A stretch of 64,000 nt of DNA from Candidozyma auris (GCF_003013715.1 NC_072816.1:496001-560000), one strand, 5' to 3'; counted from the first letter of the stretch, positions 1 through 10,430 are shown. Program-made: numbers and translations. Notes: a model not told the origin generated them from the letters alone.

Positions 1-275
1 CTTGCAAATGCTACATAGTGGTGTTATTATGGGGGACTCAGTTTTTGACCACGCTAGTATCGTGTGAGTGGTGGCTGCGAAATGCCTTAATAGTGTGGAC
101 CGGCAACTGTGGGTACTTTGGTGGAGGTTATAATGAACACACTCTTAGAATTTGAATTTCAGCCGACGTATTACTTCTTGTTTTCGGGTCTACCGCGTGT
201 TCATAGCCGAACGAAATCTGCTTACTATTCATACTATTCTACAACCAACACTATGCTCTTAGTCATTCTATCTCA
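1..275. other. 3' flank of RPN7, no gene seen
   Basis: This short stretch lies downstream of the minus-strand RPN7 gene. I see no reading frame with coding character. It holds one copy of the recurrent intergenic motif TGGCTGCGAAAT at 72-83. Whether it belongs to a promoter of a gene left of the window cannot be decided. Confidence 0.5.
72..83 (+). repeat. First copy of the dispersed intergenic motif TGGYTGCRAA
   Basis: The form TGGCTGC(G/A)AA occurs at 72, 24256, 39605, 40223, 44203, 50427, 58038, 58549, 61083 and 61705 on the + strand, and as its complement near 7629-7640, 13932-13943, 21590-21602 and 30523-30533. One-mismatch forms with TGGTTGC lie near 9029, 13208 and 52530. Every copy I found is outside coding sequence. 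By simple counting, about 0.25 matches to TGGCTGCRAA would be expected on both strands of 64 kb. The function is unknown; a transcription-factor or general regulatory-factor site is the simplest inference. Confidence 0.7.
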
Positions 276-1475
276 TTAGGCCACTCTCTCCGCTCCACTT
301 AGCTTAACAGCAGCACCATACTTCTGCAACTTCGTCAACAAACCATCTCCTTGTTTGATCAACTGGTGGTACTGGCTGTTTTTGTTGTCTGGTCTGTTGG
401 TCTCGATGATTCCATTCACCTTGTCAATATAGCAGTTTAACTTGTTGTTGGGGATAAAACGGCACAAGTCCGCATCTAAAAACTCCTCGCTGACGTTGAA
501 GTTGCGGGCCATAGATTTCAATGACAACGACTTGTACGACTCTAATAATTGCGCGTAAGCCTTGCATCTCATCTCTCTCATGAAGTAGTTGGCGTGAACT
601 CTGAGGAACTTGTTGGTCAACAACAACTCATCGTACGTCTCCAAAAGGTACTGGAAAAAGCAGTTGTACTGGCAAGTGTACAAGGAGTTAGTCAAGCTCA
701 CAAGAGGCTCCAACTGCTTGGCGCTGGAATATATGGACAAGATCTCTGGCGAGTCGACAATCTTTGATTTTAAGTCTACTCTATCCAACGAGAGTACCCC
801 GGAAATTATAGCATATTGCGCAATTTGCTCATACGAGCACAACTCTGTCGAGGTGAATGTCGCCAAGGAGTCAATCAATAACTTGGCTGCTTCGCCAAAA
901 TTACGAGTGGCCAAATGGTAAATGCCTCTATAAGTTTTCGTTCTGTTTCGGCGTTCCCAATCGCCACCTTTCTCGATCCATGTCTCCACCTCATCCAATT
1001 TCTTAGACACGGCGTTCAAATCGTCAAAGAAGAACTCCAATCTGGCCAAGGTCAACAAGATATCAATTTTTGATCCTGTGCTTTGAGACAACTCAAGCAA
1101 CTTATTGTACGTGGCAGTGGCATTTTGTCTATCAATGATCTCGGTGTAGTATTCTGCAAGCTTGGTGTAGCTAGCCACAAGATCTATTTCTGTTTCCTCC
1201 TCGCTTTCCGCTTCCTGGACATCTTTTTTGAGAGCTTTTATTTTCTCCTCGTTGACATCCACCATCTGTTGATAGAAGGCCTCGTCAAACTTGAAATGCT
1301 GCGGCAACTCTGAGGTCAAGTACTTGTAATACGGAGCCATGCTGTTTTCCTTGATGGATGCGAGAATCTCCAGTTTGAGTTTTTCAGACTCATTGTGGCC
1401 GTGTACAATGAGAAACTGCTTCTCAGACAACGTGTAGTTTGGAATTTTAGGGACGTCAGATTCGAATTCGGCCAT
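276..1475 (-). CDS. RPN7: 26S proteasome regulatory subunit Rpn7
   Basis: This is a 399-residue protein resembling Rpn7, a PCI-domain subunit of the 19S regulatory particle lid, which helps build and hold the lid of the 26S proteasome in nucleus and cytoplasm. It is close in size to yeast Rpn7 (about 429). It has an N-terminal helical repeat half and a C-terminal PCI half containing a stretch like NFNVSEEFLDADLCRFI, typical of the winged-helix end. The open frame runs upstream to 1640, but that extension looks non-coding. I chose the ATG at 1475, because the protein then starts MAEFESDVPKIPNY, which looks like the natural start of the family. The gene upstream is 3.8 kb away. Confidence 0.93.
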   Translation of the reverse strand: MAEFESDVPKIPNYTLSEKQFLIVHGHNESEKLKLEILASIKENSMAPYYKYLTSELPQHFKFDEAFYQQMVDVNEEKIKALKKDVQEAESEEETEIDLVASYTKLAEYYTEIIDRQNATATYNKLLELSQSTGSKIDILLTLARLEFFFDDLNAVSKKLDEVETWIEKGGDWERRNRTKTYRGIYHLATRNFGEAAKLLIDSLATFTSTELCSYEQIAQYAIISGVLSLDRVDLKSKIVDSPEILSIYSSAKQLEPLVSLTNSLYTCQYNCFFQYLLETYDELLLTNKFLRVHANYFMREMRCKAYAQLLESYKSLSLKSMARNFNVSEEFLDADLCRFIPNNKLNCYIDKVNGIIETNRPDNKNSQYHQLIKQGDGLLTKLQKYGAAVKLSGAERVA

Positions 1476-3265
1476 GATTAGATGGTGATATTTCTCAGTG
1501 GCCAAACCGTGAGAAACATAGCGGTGGGTTACCTGTATGCCGGAATCTGGAGGATCGTGGTTAGCAGATTGATGAAGACTAACCAAAGACGGGAATAAAG
1601 AAGCCCACGAACTCGAAGCAATTTTTTTAAAAGCAACCAAGTGTTACTAGTACAGTATTGTCACATTTTCGCCGGCCTCAGCACGGTTGAACCACATGTG
1701 TGAAAAGCCATCGTAGAGCTAACCATCTTCACTATGTACCATACAATATTGGGTCGGCGCTATTGTATGTTTCACAGAGAAATGATAAGCTTTTAGCATC
1801 CATTTGAGGGCTTACGTGCAAAGAGAAGGCAGCAAGGGAATAGTTCTTTAGGGCACTATGAAAAAAGTGAACACTGGAGCGGTCGACATACAGGTGGCAG
1901 CAATAAAAGGCTCGAAGAAACATTGACCTGTCGCCGGATCGAATTAGTATACGGTCAATGTCAGCCCTTTGATTTCAAATGAAAAAAATCCCTTGCCGAA
2001 TATCCAAAATTCGAGGATTTTGCAAGCCCACTTGTTAGAGGAAGTTACAGTGGAGCGAGCTCATTCAACCAACATCTCTTAGCATGCCGAGGGTGAACTC
2101 TGAACTTAAGTCCTATTCATTATTGAATAACCGGCTGTGGTACTTTTCGAGGAGTACAAGCCGCTTAAACAAGTACGGACTCTTCGACGATTTGATGCTC
2201 GTAAGAAATTTACACCTAGTTGCGAAAAATACTGAGTGAACCACTTTGTCCATCGCGGAATGCTTAACAAACCAGTAATGTCTTTGAGTCATAAGCGATC
2301 CTCAAGAATTCGTGGTCGAGGTCTTAGTCTAAACGCTTCGATTTCACCACCTTGCCTTCAATAAACGTACGGGACAGTTGTGGGTTGTAATTTGGCCTGT
2401 ACAATTTTATTGACCTTGCTATTGGTAAAAGCGATTAATGAAGATTGAATTTTATATATGGCCATGGCCGAGCCTAACTTCCGCTTCATAATCGTTTCTG
2501 TTGCACGTATTATGCGCCCACTTCTCTTTCATTCCACAGGTCACTTCGAGACTGTCATTTGGGTGCAAACAGTTAATCCAAGACCACTTGCAAGCTACGA
2601 AGTGATGCCAGATCCAATATATCTAGCATTTTCTTTGCATCATTTGAAAGGACGCAGTGTTAAAGTACGATGGAGAAACTCTCTCACTACAAGGGGCAAT
2701 CAAGACCATCGTGAGGAGAGTTCTGAGAAACAACCGGACATGCTAAAAAATTCAGCATGATTTTGTTGAGATCACTCAATGATCTAAAAGTTGTGATTTC
2801 GTGGGGCTACTTATATGAGGAGTAGGATGGAATGAAGAAAAGGAGTTTTGAGTGAACCCAAACGTCACTAATAAAGGGTTACACCAAAAAATAGGTTTGT
2901 GTTTGTTGAAATACCTCAAATGCTGCGATTGAATTTCAACCGCTATTCATATCGAACATGTTCCGAGGACGGTATCCAGACGAGGAAAGCCGCTCAAATC
3001 CACACACACTGAATGAAGTGGACTTTCAGTACAACATGAGTGTGAAAATTTCAGTAAAATATCAGCACCCTTGAGCACCCAAGATTACTACTGTGAACTT
3101 CGACGTTCCCATGTGCCAAAGTGCCACAAGACGGGAATTGTAATCCTCGATGATTGGGTTAGAACAATAAGCTCTAAAGAAAGTACATGAGAAAATAGAG
3201 TTTCGATTTATATACTGAGCAAACCGTCCTATTCTGCTAGGCTCGTGTCAGGATCACGGGAAATC

Positions 3266-3340
3266 GCCGATGGGGAGAGTCACATAGAGTGACACAATCT
3301 CCCCGAGCATCGGTCTAAGAGCCGTGAGAATCTACGGCTG
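3266..3340. ncRNA. Candidate structured RNA: two adjacent strong hairpins
   Basis: The first hairpin (about 3266-3312) has three nested stems: CCGATG/CATCGG, GGGGAGA/TCTCCCC and GTCAC/GTGAC, closing on a five-base loop, about 18 base pairs in all. A second follows at once (about 3320-3339), AGCCGT/ACGGCT with an eight-base loop. A TATA-like TTTATATAC lies near 3205-3215, and GTTCGACCC near 3424 fits a relaxed Pol III B-box. There is no A-box I can defend and no family match (not recognisably RNase P, SRP, snRNA or tRNA). Strand and ends are unknown. Confidence 0.35.
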
Positions 3341-5129
3341 TTCTTATCAAAGCTAGACAATTCTATTGTGAACGCTAGCACCTATTCTCATACTAGGGAA
3401 TTAAGTGAGGCAAAAGCCACTAAGTTCGACCCTAGCAGTTAGGTGAAAACCGCTCTTCTCACAAATGTCCCAGTAATATCGCCTTGTTCAAACTTGCCAA
3501 GACCTATAAACTAGCAGATATGAATTTATCTACAGATCAGTCAGATCATATTTCATTGACTTAAATGGTATGCTACCGGTGATCTCAAGTGTAAAGCTGG
3601 TGGAAACCATGTACAGTCAGAAGGTTGTAAAACAAATGGTGGCTAACGTGCTCCTCTGCGTGGTCCCATCTTTACATGCAGTGATGCATTTCAAATGTGA
3701 TTGTTTTCAAGAACACTCTGCATCACCTTGCATCACTGAAGCCTCATAGTTTGAAATGCAAAAATAGTAAATTCTTCATCAAGATGTTTGTAACTGTTGA
3801 GAACTATTAAGAATTTGGAATTTGGCATGTCTGCTGACAACCAGCTCACCACAGGCGAGAGGTCCCTAAGCGAACTAGAGGACTCGAATCCAGAATTGGC
3901 CACATATGCCTGAGACGTCAGAGGGTAAATAAGATAGCCAGTGAGAATACCAGTTTAGGCGGACCCATAGTCTGAAAGGGGTGCAAGATTACATCTGAGC
4001 GCATGGAGAAGTAAAAGAGGTTTTATAGGCATATCAAGAAGACCGCTTTTCATACTAGGGCCAATTTTGAAGAATTCACTGTGCCTTAGATTTAATGGCT
4101 GACGAGAGAAAGCTTCACATCACTTATCTCGCTGAGGAATGGATGCAAGGTGGAACATCTTATGTGCCCAAAGTAAATTGTTCCCTTGGGATCGTCAAAG
4201 GTTGCTTTTTGATGGTGCAAATTCGATCACCTACAGTGGCTGCATGAATGCGGCAAATGTTTAAGTGACTCTACTAAAACTGCTGCAATCAATATCCACC
4301 AAAATGACGAATGTTAGTCTGTGTGTTCGAGTCAAATCGACTAAGACAATCAAAGTATGAACTCTTCTAAGCCATTCCCACTGAGACACTACATTCATGA
4401 GGGTAAGTAAAGACACCGAATGATCAAGCCCAACCACAACGACTAAACTTCGTTTGCACAATAAGAAACACTTATTGGTTTTCTTTTCGGGCTCAATGTG
4501 ACAGGTTACCGTGAACAGCCTGGGCTCCTTCTTGTCAGCACCCATACTCCATGGATTGCGACTGTCCATACATTCGAGTGAGACGTGGTGCATAACTTCT
4601 AGAAACCTTCGCTCATAAAGATCATTCAAAATCTTGAGTTTTATATGAATATCTAGTATTTATTTAACCTTATCAAATGTGAGTGAGGATGTGTCGATTA
4701 AAGTAGTGAGGCGAGATTCACTAGAAAGGCAAATCGAATTTTGCTGGAAGAAACACAACAGTTGAGGCTACTCCATCCCTGTGGATTACTGTTGAAGGTG
4801 GAATGTTTATGAGTGCGCTCTTATTATTCGAAGAAACCCTTCTGCAAATGTGGATCTACTTATAAAATATAGATGAGATCTTAGACGGATAAGATGATCC
4901 ACAAAGCCGAATGCGCTCTTTTGTCTCATGTTTTTTCCGACACAAATTCTTCTTGACATAGCGTTGTCAAATCGTATTTCTTTTTTCCGCCATATTTCCG
5001 AAGACCCTCCTCGACATTCCAATTTCTGTGAACCAACTAAGTCATGTTTATTTTCAGCCTCATCCCGCAATCAGGATTCCTTTACCCGAGAATGGCGCCA
5101 TTTACCTACACTAGACGTTATCTCCTAAA

Positions 5130-5146
5130 ACCACCTCTTCGGTGGT
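5130..5146. promoter_or_regulatory. Palindrome upstream of the acyl-CoA dehydrogenase
   Basis: A perfect 6-bp inverted repeat ACCACC-TCTTC-GGTGGT lies about 107 bases before the start codon and about 53 bases before a TATATATA element near 5199-5206. It may be an operator for a dimeric regulator of fatty-acid catabolism, or only a local hairpin. Confidence 0.35.
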
Positions 5147-5198
5147 AATCCCCGGATCCCGAGCTGACCTGCACTCTCCTATTTGTGGGGAAAGCCGC

Positions 5199-5206
5199 TA
5201 TATATA
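5199..5206 (+). promoter_or_regulatory. TATA box of the acyl-CoA dehydrogenase gene
   Basis: A TATATATA run lies about 47-54 bases upstream of the ATG at 5253. It is the only strong TATA element in this promoter, and its closeness implies a short 5' leader. TATA-driven promoters in yeasts are often the strongly regulated ones. Confidence 0.5.
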
Positions 5207-5252
5207 TGTAGGGAGATATACTTGAAAAACTCAACCACCTCTATCAATTCTA

Positions 5253-6584
5253 ATGTCGGTCAAAGAGGATATTCCTGCCATTTTTCTTGCTCAGTTGAGT
5301 CCTCGTGGCTTGGAGGCTATTCAGAAAACAAAGGATTTCGTCAATGACTACTGTATTCCAGCAGATAAAATTTACTACGAACAGCTCTCGGACGATCCTG
5401 CTAAAAGATGGGCCCTGACTCCCGAAATCACAGAGAAGCTCAAGAAGAAAGCGAAAGAGTTGGGCCTTTGGAATATGTTTCTTTCCAAGCACTACGCAGA
5501 GGGTGGTGGTTTCACTAATTTGGAGTATGGCTTGATGGCTATGTACTTGGGTAGAGCCCATGTGGCACCGGAAGCAACTAACACAAACGCTCCAGATACG
5601 GGAAATATGGAGATTTTGGCTAGATACGGTACTCCTTACCAGAAGGAGAAATGGTTGAAGCCATTGCTCAACGGTGAGATCAGGTCAGCTTTCTTGATGA
5701 CAGAAAAGGGTACCTCTTCATCCAACGCATTAAATATATCGACTTCGGCAAGGAAGAATGAGAGGGGCAATCTTGTTTTGAACGGTTTCAAGTGGTTTGC
5801 CTCGGGCGCTGGTGACCCTAGATGTGCTGTGTGGCTCGTTATGTGTAAAACATCCAACGACAAGAGTAAGCCCTATCAGAACCATTCTGTGTTGGTGATC
5901 GACGCAAAGAAGGCCATCGCATCTGGAAAGGCGAGGGTTTTGAGACCACTCAATGTGTTTGGTTATGACGATGCTCCTCATGGCCATTGCGAGGTAAAAT
6001 TCGATAACTACGAAATTGCTGCTGAAGACATGCCGAACGCCTACTTGGCCAAGGAAGGAATGGGGTTTGAGATCATCCAGTCGAGGTTGGGACCTGGTAG
6101 AATTCATCATTGCATGAGAGCCATTGGAGTGGGTGAGTTTGCACTCGGTAGAGTAGCTAACAGGGCATGCAACAGACTTATCTTCGGCAAACCATTGAAG
6201 GATAGAGAATCTTTCCAGGTGAGTTTTGCAGAGCACAAGATTGCCATCGAAAGGTGCAGGTTAATGGTGCTCAACGCTGCCCACAAGATTGATCTTGGAA
6301 ATGCTAAACTGGCCCAGAGAGAGATTGCCATGGCCAAGATCGATACTCCTAGAACTGTTCTCAGGATTCTAGACTGGTGCATTCAGATGTACGGTGCTGA
6401 AGGTGTATCGCAAGATACGGAGTTGGCTAGAATGTATGCCATGAGCAGGACATTGAGAATTGCAGATGGCCCGGATGAGGCCCACTTGGGACAATTGGGT
6501 AGAGCTGAGGCAAAGAAGTTCCCTGCGATCGAGAAACTTTTCAGGAGCTACGAGCAGAACGTCAGCAGGGTGGCTAAGTTGTGA
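5253..6584 (+). CDS. Acyl-CoA dehydrogenase, ACAD10/11-like, with C-terminal PTS1 (-AKL)
   Basis: This 443-residue protein has the full acyl-CoA dehydrogenase fold: an N-terminal helical domain, the central flavin-binding beta domain (MTEKGTSSSNALNIST near 150, then NGFKWFASGAGDPR), and a C-terminal helical domain with QMYGAEGVSQDTELARMYA and ADGPDEAHL, a signature of the ACAD10/11 branch. It should oxidise acyl-CoA to enoyl-CoA with FAD. The last residues, SRVAKL, end in AKL, a canonical type-1 peroxisomal targeting signal, so the site is inferred to be the peroxisome. S. cerevisiae has no obvious orthologue; filamentous fungi and several Candida species carry such enzymes. The substrate is not determinable from the sequence. 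Confidence 0.88.
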   Translation: MSVKEDIPAIFLAQLSPRGLEAIQKTKDFVNDYCIPADKIYYEQLSDDPAKRWALTPEITEKLKKKAKELGLWNMFLSKHYAEGGGFTNLEYGLMAMYLGRAHVAPEATNTNAPDTGNMEILARYGTPYQKEKWLKPLLNGEIRSAFLMTEKGTSSSNALNISTSARKNERGNLVLNGFKWFASGAGDPRCAVWLVMCKTSNDKSKPYQNHSVLVIDAKKAIASGKARVLRPLNVFGYDDAPHGHCEVKFDNYEIAAEDMPNAYLAKEGMGFEIIQSRLGPGRIHHCMRAIGVGEFALGRVANRACNRLIFGKPLKDRESFQVSFAEHKIAIERCRLMVLNAAHKIDLGNAKLAQREIAMAKIDTPRTVLRILDWCIQMYGAEGVSQDTELARMYAMSRTLRIADGPDEAHLGQLGRAEAKKFPAIEKLFRSYEQNVSRVAKL

Positions 6585-6726
6585 TGATGCGCTACAGCTC
6601 AAGTGTATCTTTGCTCATTCGTGATGGGGGATATTCGTCATTAAATACAGAGGCAGAAATGAATGAAGGTAGACTGTCTATGCTCAAGTTGTTAATTTTT
6701 TCTTTCCTTTTCCTTTTTCGCTTCTC

Positions 6727-7236
6727 CTAGTACAAATCTGTTTTCAGGAACTCATGAATAAGACCCCTGTTCAAGTAGCTCTTGGCTTTTTTCGACTCTT
6801 CCTTGATTCTGGCGGCATTTCTTGCTTTCATCTCAGCCTCTGCAGCTTCGAATGGGATCTGTTGCATGTTGTACAAATGCTCGTCTTCTCTATCAATATC
6901 TAGCTCCCCAAGCATCACAACGTTCTCACCTCTAACCATGAACACACCGCGAGGAATCTCCCCAAACCTTTCTGGCGCCTGTTCATTTTCCTTTGGCAAG
7001 TAGATCCTCTCGATGGAGTCCTGCAATACGAGATTTGCAAACTGGTCGAACGTTCTTAGAATTCCAAAAACGTTTCTTCCGTCTCTCAACAATACGAATA
7101 CTTTTCTGTCCACTGAGCCCACAATCGCGGCAGCCGTGGTAAATGCATACGATTCAAGATAAAGCTCCTCAGCATTGGACATCAGAGACTCCTGTGACAG
7201 CTGTGACTGGGGCTGCGGCTGGTTTGTGGATGCCAT
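6727..7236 (-). CDS. LSM1: Lsm1, subunit of the cytoplasmic Lsm1-7 mRNA-decay ring
   Basis: The 169-residue protein (yeast Lsm1 about 172) carries the Sm fold: Sm1 around VDRKVFVLLRDGRNVFGILRTFDQFANLVLQ with the RNA-contacting D-x-F-x-N pattern, and Sm2 around RGVFMVRGENVVMLGELD. A C-terminal helical extension ending FLKTDLY is typical of Lsm1 rather than other Lsm proteins. It binds oligoadenylated mRNA 3' ends with Pat1 and promotes decapping. The open frame extends to 7308, but the ATG at 7236 gives the family-like N terminus, a Q-rich segment before the Sm fold. XRN1, the exonuclease acting after decapping, is also in this window. Confidence 0.93.
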   Translation of the reverse strand: MASTNQPQPQSQLSQESLMSNAEELYLESYAFTTAAAIVGSVDRKVFVLLRDGRNVFGILRTFDQFANLVLQDSIERIYLPKENEQAPERFGEIPRGVFMVRGENVVMLGELDIDREDEHLYNMQQIPFEAAEAEMKARNAARIKEESKKAKSYLNRGLIHEFLKTDLY

Positions 7237-7870
7237 TTTGAGCTTGCAAGGGCTTGGGCTCAGTGGAGAGAGATTTGTTAGTACTTCGAGAAAATTTGGG
7301 TACTGCACGTCTCACAACGGTAGCACACAAGGAAGATGTAAAAATTGAATTGATGCCATCAAGTGAATAATATTATCGTTTAAGGATTGAGTTCGTTCAA
7401 TAAAGGGTTAGAATGTTCTGTCTTTTTAAAGTGCTTTTGGAATGAAGTGAAGGGGGTGGAATGTACGTCCAATGGGAAAAGTCTACGTACACAACTTTGA
7501 AGGAGGATGTCAATGGCTTTCACTGCCAGTGTTTTTTTTTGTCGGCATTCTCTCCAGTTTTGAAAAACCTGCTTTTTTTTTTTTTCTGTTTTGAATGTGC
7601 CAAATACCTTCATCGCTTTAGGTCTCAGTTTTGCAGCCATTTGCAATTCACAGATAATCAGATCCTAGAGCACCATAGCAACAAATATTAACATGCTAAA
7701 TTCATTCCATTTCATACCAACATAGCCTTACTCTTTTTGGCAAAGTGTTTCCAATCTGTCTGATTTATCTTCTCCTACCATTATTCTTCCTCCAGCTATC
7801 ATGACGAGTGTGCAGTCTGCGATGAAGCTATACATTTTCCAACAACTTGCAACCACATCCTCCACCGTCC
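7237..7870. other. Divergent promoter region LSM1/TRM61
   Basis: This 0.63 kb region separates two divergent genes. It contains poly-T tracts near 7533-7541 and 7573-7585 and one copy of the recurrent motif near 7629-7640. A TACTAAC lies on the minus strand near 7279, 5' of LSM1, but I see no matching GTATGT, so a leader intron is not proposed. Small open frames here have no coding character. Confidence 0.5.
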
Positions 7871-8977
7871 ATGACTTTCTACGAATGTAAAGACATAATC
7901 GAGGAAGGAGACCTCGTGCTTGCGTTTGTAAGCCGAGGTCTCATAAAACCCTTTTACGTCACCAAGGGCGAGTTCTTGAATACCAGGTTTGGTAATTTCG
8001 AGCACGACAGAATGATAGGCATGAAGTACGGATCCCAGATGGCTGGCGCAAAGGATAAGGGCTTTGTCCACCTCCTTCAGCCAACTCCAGAGCTCTGGAC
8101 ATTGTCGTTGCCCCACAGAACTCAGATCGTGTACACGCCGGACTCATCGTACATTGTGCAAAGACTAGGCATCACCAGCGGGTCCAGAGTGATAGAAGCT
8201 GGGACTGGATCGGCATCTTTCACTCATGCTTTTGCCCGTACGCTAGGCAGAGACGGAAGACTCTTCACCTACGAATTCCACGAGCCCCGTTTTCTAGAAG
8301 CCAAGAAGGAGTTGGAGGAGCACGGTCTTCTTCAGGTGAATACTCTTGCTACCCATAGAGATGTGTGCCACGATGGGTTTGAGATCGATAACCTCCCAGA
8401 ACAGTTCAGTGAAAACGGTTCCATCAATGCTAATGCTGTTTTTCTTGATTTACCGTCCCCGTGGACGGCCATTCCGCATTTGTCTAAAGTGGTGTCCCAG
8501 ACCTCGAGAGTTGGGATCTGCTGCTTCAGCCCGTGTATAGAGCAAGTGGACAAAACAATTGAGGCGCTAGAGGCCAATGGATGGACTGGGATAGAGATGG
8601 CCGAGATCGCCGGGCGCCGCTACGAGGCCCGCAAGGAGATGGTCAAGGACCTCTCTGATGTTGTGAAGAGACTCAAGGATATACAGGGCAGGAAGACTCT
8701 GGGAATCGAAAGTAGAAGACTTGCGAGAGTGGGAGATGGAAAAAGAAACAACGAGCCACAAGGAGGAGTCAAGAGAGATATTCGTGAAGTTGAGAGCGAA
8801 GATACAGCGCTGCCCGAGCCAAAGCCCAGAGGCTACAATCCATTTGGTAAAGGCATGAGGATAAGAGAAGGCGACGAACAGTTCCAGTGGAAGCAGGTGA
8901 CCAAAGTCGAGCCTGAGATCAAAACGCATACTTCGTACCTCACGTTTGCATATCTTACTCCGCAGAAGACCACGTAG
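7871..8977 (+). CDS. TRM61: tRNA (adenine-58-N1) methyltransferase catalytic subunit Trm61
   Basis: This 368-residue protein is the SAM-dependent catalytic subunit that, with Trm6, makes m1A58 in the T-loop of tRNAs, including initiator tRNA, in the nucleus. The N terminus ([19 protein letters not shown]) and KYGSQMAG match the family. [19 protein letters not shown] precedes the Rossmann SAM loop [15 protein letters not shown] (near residue 108). The C-terminal basic tail with RGYNPFGKG is variable. The frame opens at 7847, but the ATG at 7871 gives the usual family start; the eight extra residues (MQPHPPPS) look non-native. Length is close to yeast Trm61 (383). Confidence 0.92.
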   Translation: MTFYECKDIIEEGDLVLAFVSRGLIKPFYVTKGEFLNTRFGNFEHDRMIGMKYGSQMAGAKDKGFVHLLQPTPELWTLSLPHRTQIVYTPDSSYIVQRLGITSGSRVIEAGTGSASFTHAFARTLGRDGRLFTYEFHEPRFLEAKKELEEHGLLQVNTLATHRDVCHDGFEIDNLPEQFSENGSINANAVFLDLPSPWTAIPHLSKVVSQTSRVGICCFSPCIEQVDKTIEALEANGWTGIEMAEIAGRRYEARKEMVKDLSDVVKRLKDIQGRKTLGIESRRLARVGDGKRNNEPQGGVKRDIREVESEDTALPEPKPRGYNPFGKGMRIREGDEQFQWKQVTKVEPEIKTHTSYLTFAYLTPQKTT

Positions 8978-9187
8978 CGTGTAAAGATACGTGTGGCATC
9001 GATAGATTATACCTGGGGATGGCAGTAGTGGTTGCAAAATACATGTCCGAGAACGTACTCAAACTCTGAAGCGCGCACTGCACACAAGTCGAGTAGCCTA
9101 CACTATCAACCAGAATTGCGGACACTATAGCATTTAGAACTGAAAGAGAACTGTACTTCTACTCTTGCCACAAAAAGACCTATAAAA

Positions 9188-10430
9188 ATGGACACCACTC
9201 CGATTGGTATGTACAGGCGTCTCATGAAGAGAGAGATCTCAATTGACAATCCTTTAATACTAACCCACAGTCCTCGATCAAGGTACTGGTTTCGTCAAAA
9301 TCGGACGGGCTGGCACCAACTTCCCTGACCACACATTCCCATCGCTTGTTGGTAGGCCCATCTTGAGAGCTGAAGAGAGAAATGCATTGGTGCCTGACAA
9401 TATCGAAATCAAGGACATCATGTGCGGCACTGAAGCCAGCGAAGTGAGATCGTTGTTGCAAATAAGTTATCCAATGGAGAATGGTATCATCAAGAATTGG
9501 GAAGATATGGAACACTTATGGGACTACGCGTTTTATGAAAAGATGAGAACACCTACTGAGGGCAAGAAAATCTTATTGACCGAGCCTCCAATGAACCCTT
9601 TAAAGAACAGAGAGACTATGTGCGACGTGATGTTTGAAAAGTACCAGTTCGGCGGTGTTTACGTGGCCATTCAGGCTGTGTTGGCCTTGTATGCTCAGGG
9701 GTTAAGCTCTGGTGTAGTTGTTGATTCCGGTGACGGTGTCACTCATATTGTTCCGGTTTACGAGTCGGTTGTGTTGAACCACTTGACGAGAAGATTGGAT
9801 GTGGCTGGTAGGGACGTCACTAGAAATCTCATCAACTTGTTGTTGCGCAGAGGCTATGCCTTTAACAGAACAGCTGATTTTGAAACCGTTCGTCAAATAA
9901 AAGAAAAGTTGTGCTATGTTTCTTGTGACTTGGCGTTAGATCATAAATTGGCTACGGAAACAACAACGTTGGTTGAAACGTACGAGTTACCTGACGGACG
10001 TGTGATTAAGGTGGGCTCTGAAAGGTTTGAAGCACCAGAGTGCTTGTTCCAGCCCAATCTCGTGGATGTTGAGCAACCAGGTGTGGGTGAGACATTGTTC
10101 AACACAATCCAGGCCGCTGATGTTGACATCAGATCCTCTCTTTTCAAAGCTATTGTCTTATCTGGTGGTTCCTCTATGTACCCTGGGTTGCCCTCAAGAT
10201 TAGAGAAAGAGCTCAAGCAGTTGTGGTTAACGAGAGTATTAAAGGGCGACCCTAGCAGATTTGATAAGTTCAAGATCAGAGTGGAGGACCCTCCTAGAAG
10301 AAGACACATGGTCTTCATTGGTGGTGCTGTCTTGGCTAACATCATGTCTGACAAGGATCACATGTGGATATCAAAGCAGGAGTGGGAAGAACAAGGTCCA
10401 AGGGTGTTGGAGAAGTTGGGTCCACGTTAA
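9188..10430 (+). CDS. ARP2: Actin-related protein Arp2 (two exons)
   Basis: Joining 9188-9206 to 9271-10430 gives a 392-residue protein (yeast Arp2 391) beginning [20 protein letters not shown]. It is an ATP-binding actin-fold subunit of the Arp2/3 complex, which nucleates branched actin at endocytic patches. The phosphate loop [10 protein letters not shown], the second loop [16 protein letters not shown] and [11 protein letters not shown] are all intact. The unspliced frame starts only at an internal ATG at 9363 and lacks the first nucleotide-binding loop, so the spliced model is clearly right. A TGGTTGCAAAAT variant of the recurrent motif lies near 9029. Confidence 0.95.
9207..9270 (+). other. 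ARP2: ARP2 intron
   Basis: A 64-nt intron with 5' splice site GTATGT, branch sequence TACTAAC at 9258-9264 and acceptor CCACAG ending at 9270. Only six bases separate the branch heptamer from the exon. Splicing restores the family's N terminus in frame. Confidence 0.92.

Larger units (their letters stand above)
1476..5252. other. 3.8 kb ORF-free region between RPN7 and the acyl-CoA dehydrogenase
   Basis: No reading frame here looks coding; the longest (about 100-120 codons) have no recognisable sequence. Sampled lines are AT-richer (roughly 35-40% GC) than the flanking genes. The region holds several inverted repeats: 9-bp arms at 1740-1748/1761-1769, 8-bp arms at 1921-1928/1953-1960, a compound hairpin at about 2132-2164, and the strong hairpins at 3266-3340. 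The last 200 bases are the promoter of the downstream gene. It could be a regional centromere, a non-coding RNA locus or a degenerated gene. Confidence 0.5.

Noticed and set aside
2458..2760. 100-codon frame with a good start in the 3.8 kb ORF-free region
   Set aside because: No recognisable motif, no neighbouring gene in an operon or pair, and composition like the surrounding non-coding DNA. Kept only as part of the interval.
3840..3910. Possible tRNA: ACTCGAATCC near 3874-3883
   Set aside because: It resembles a B-box, but no complementary T-stem, A-box or acceptor stem could be found around it.
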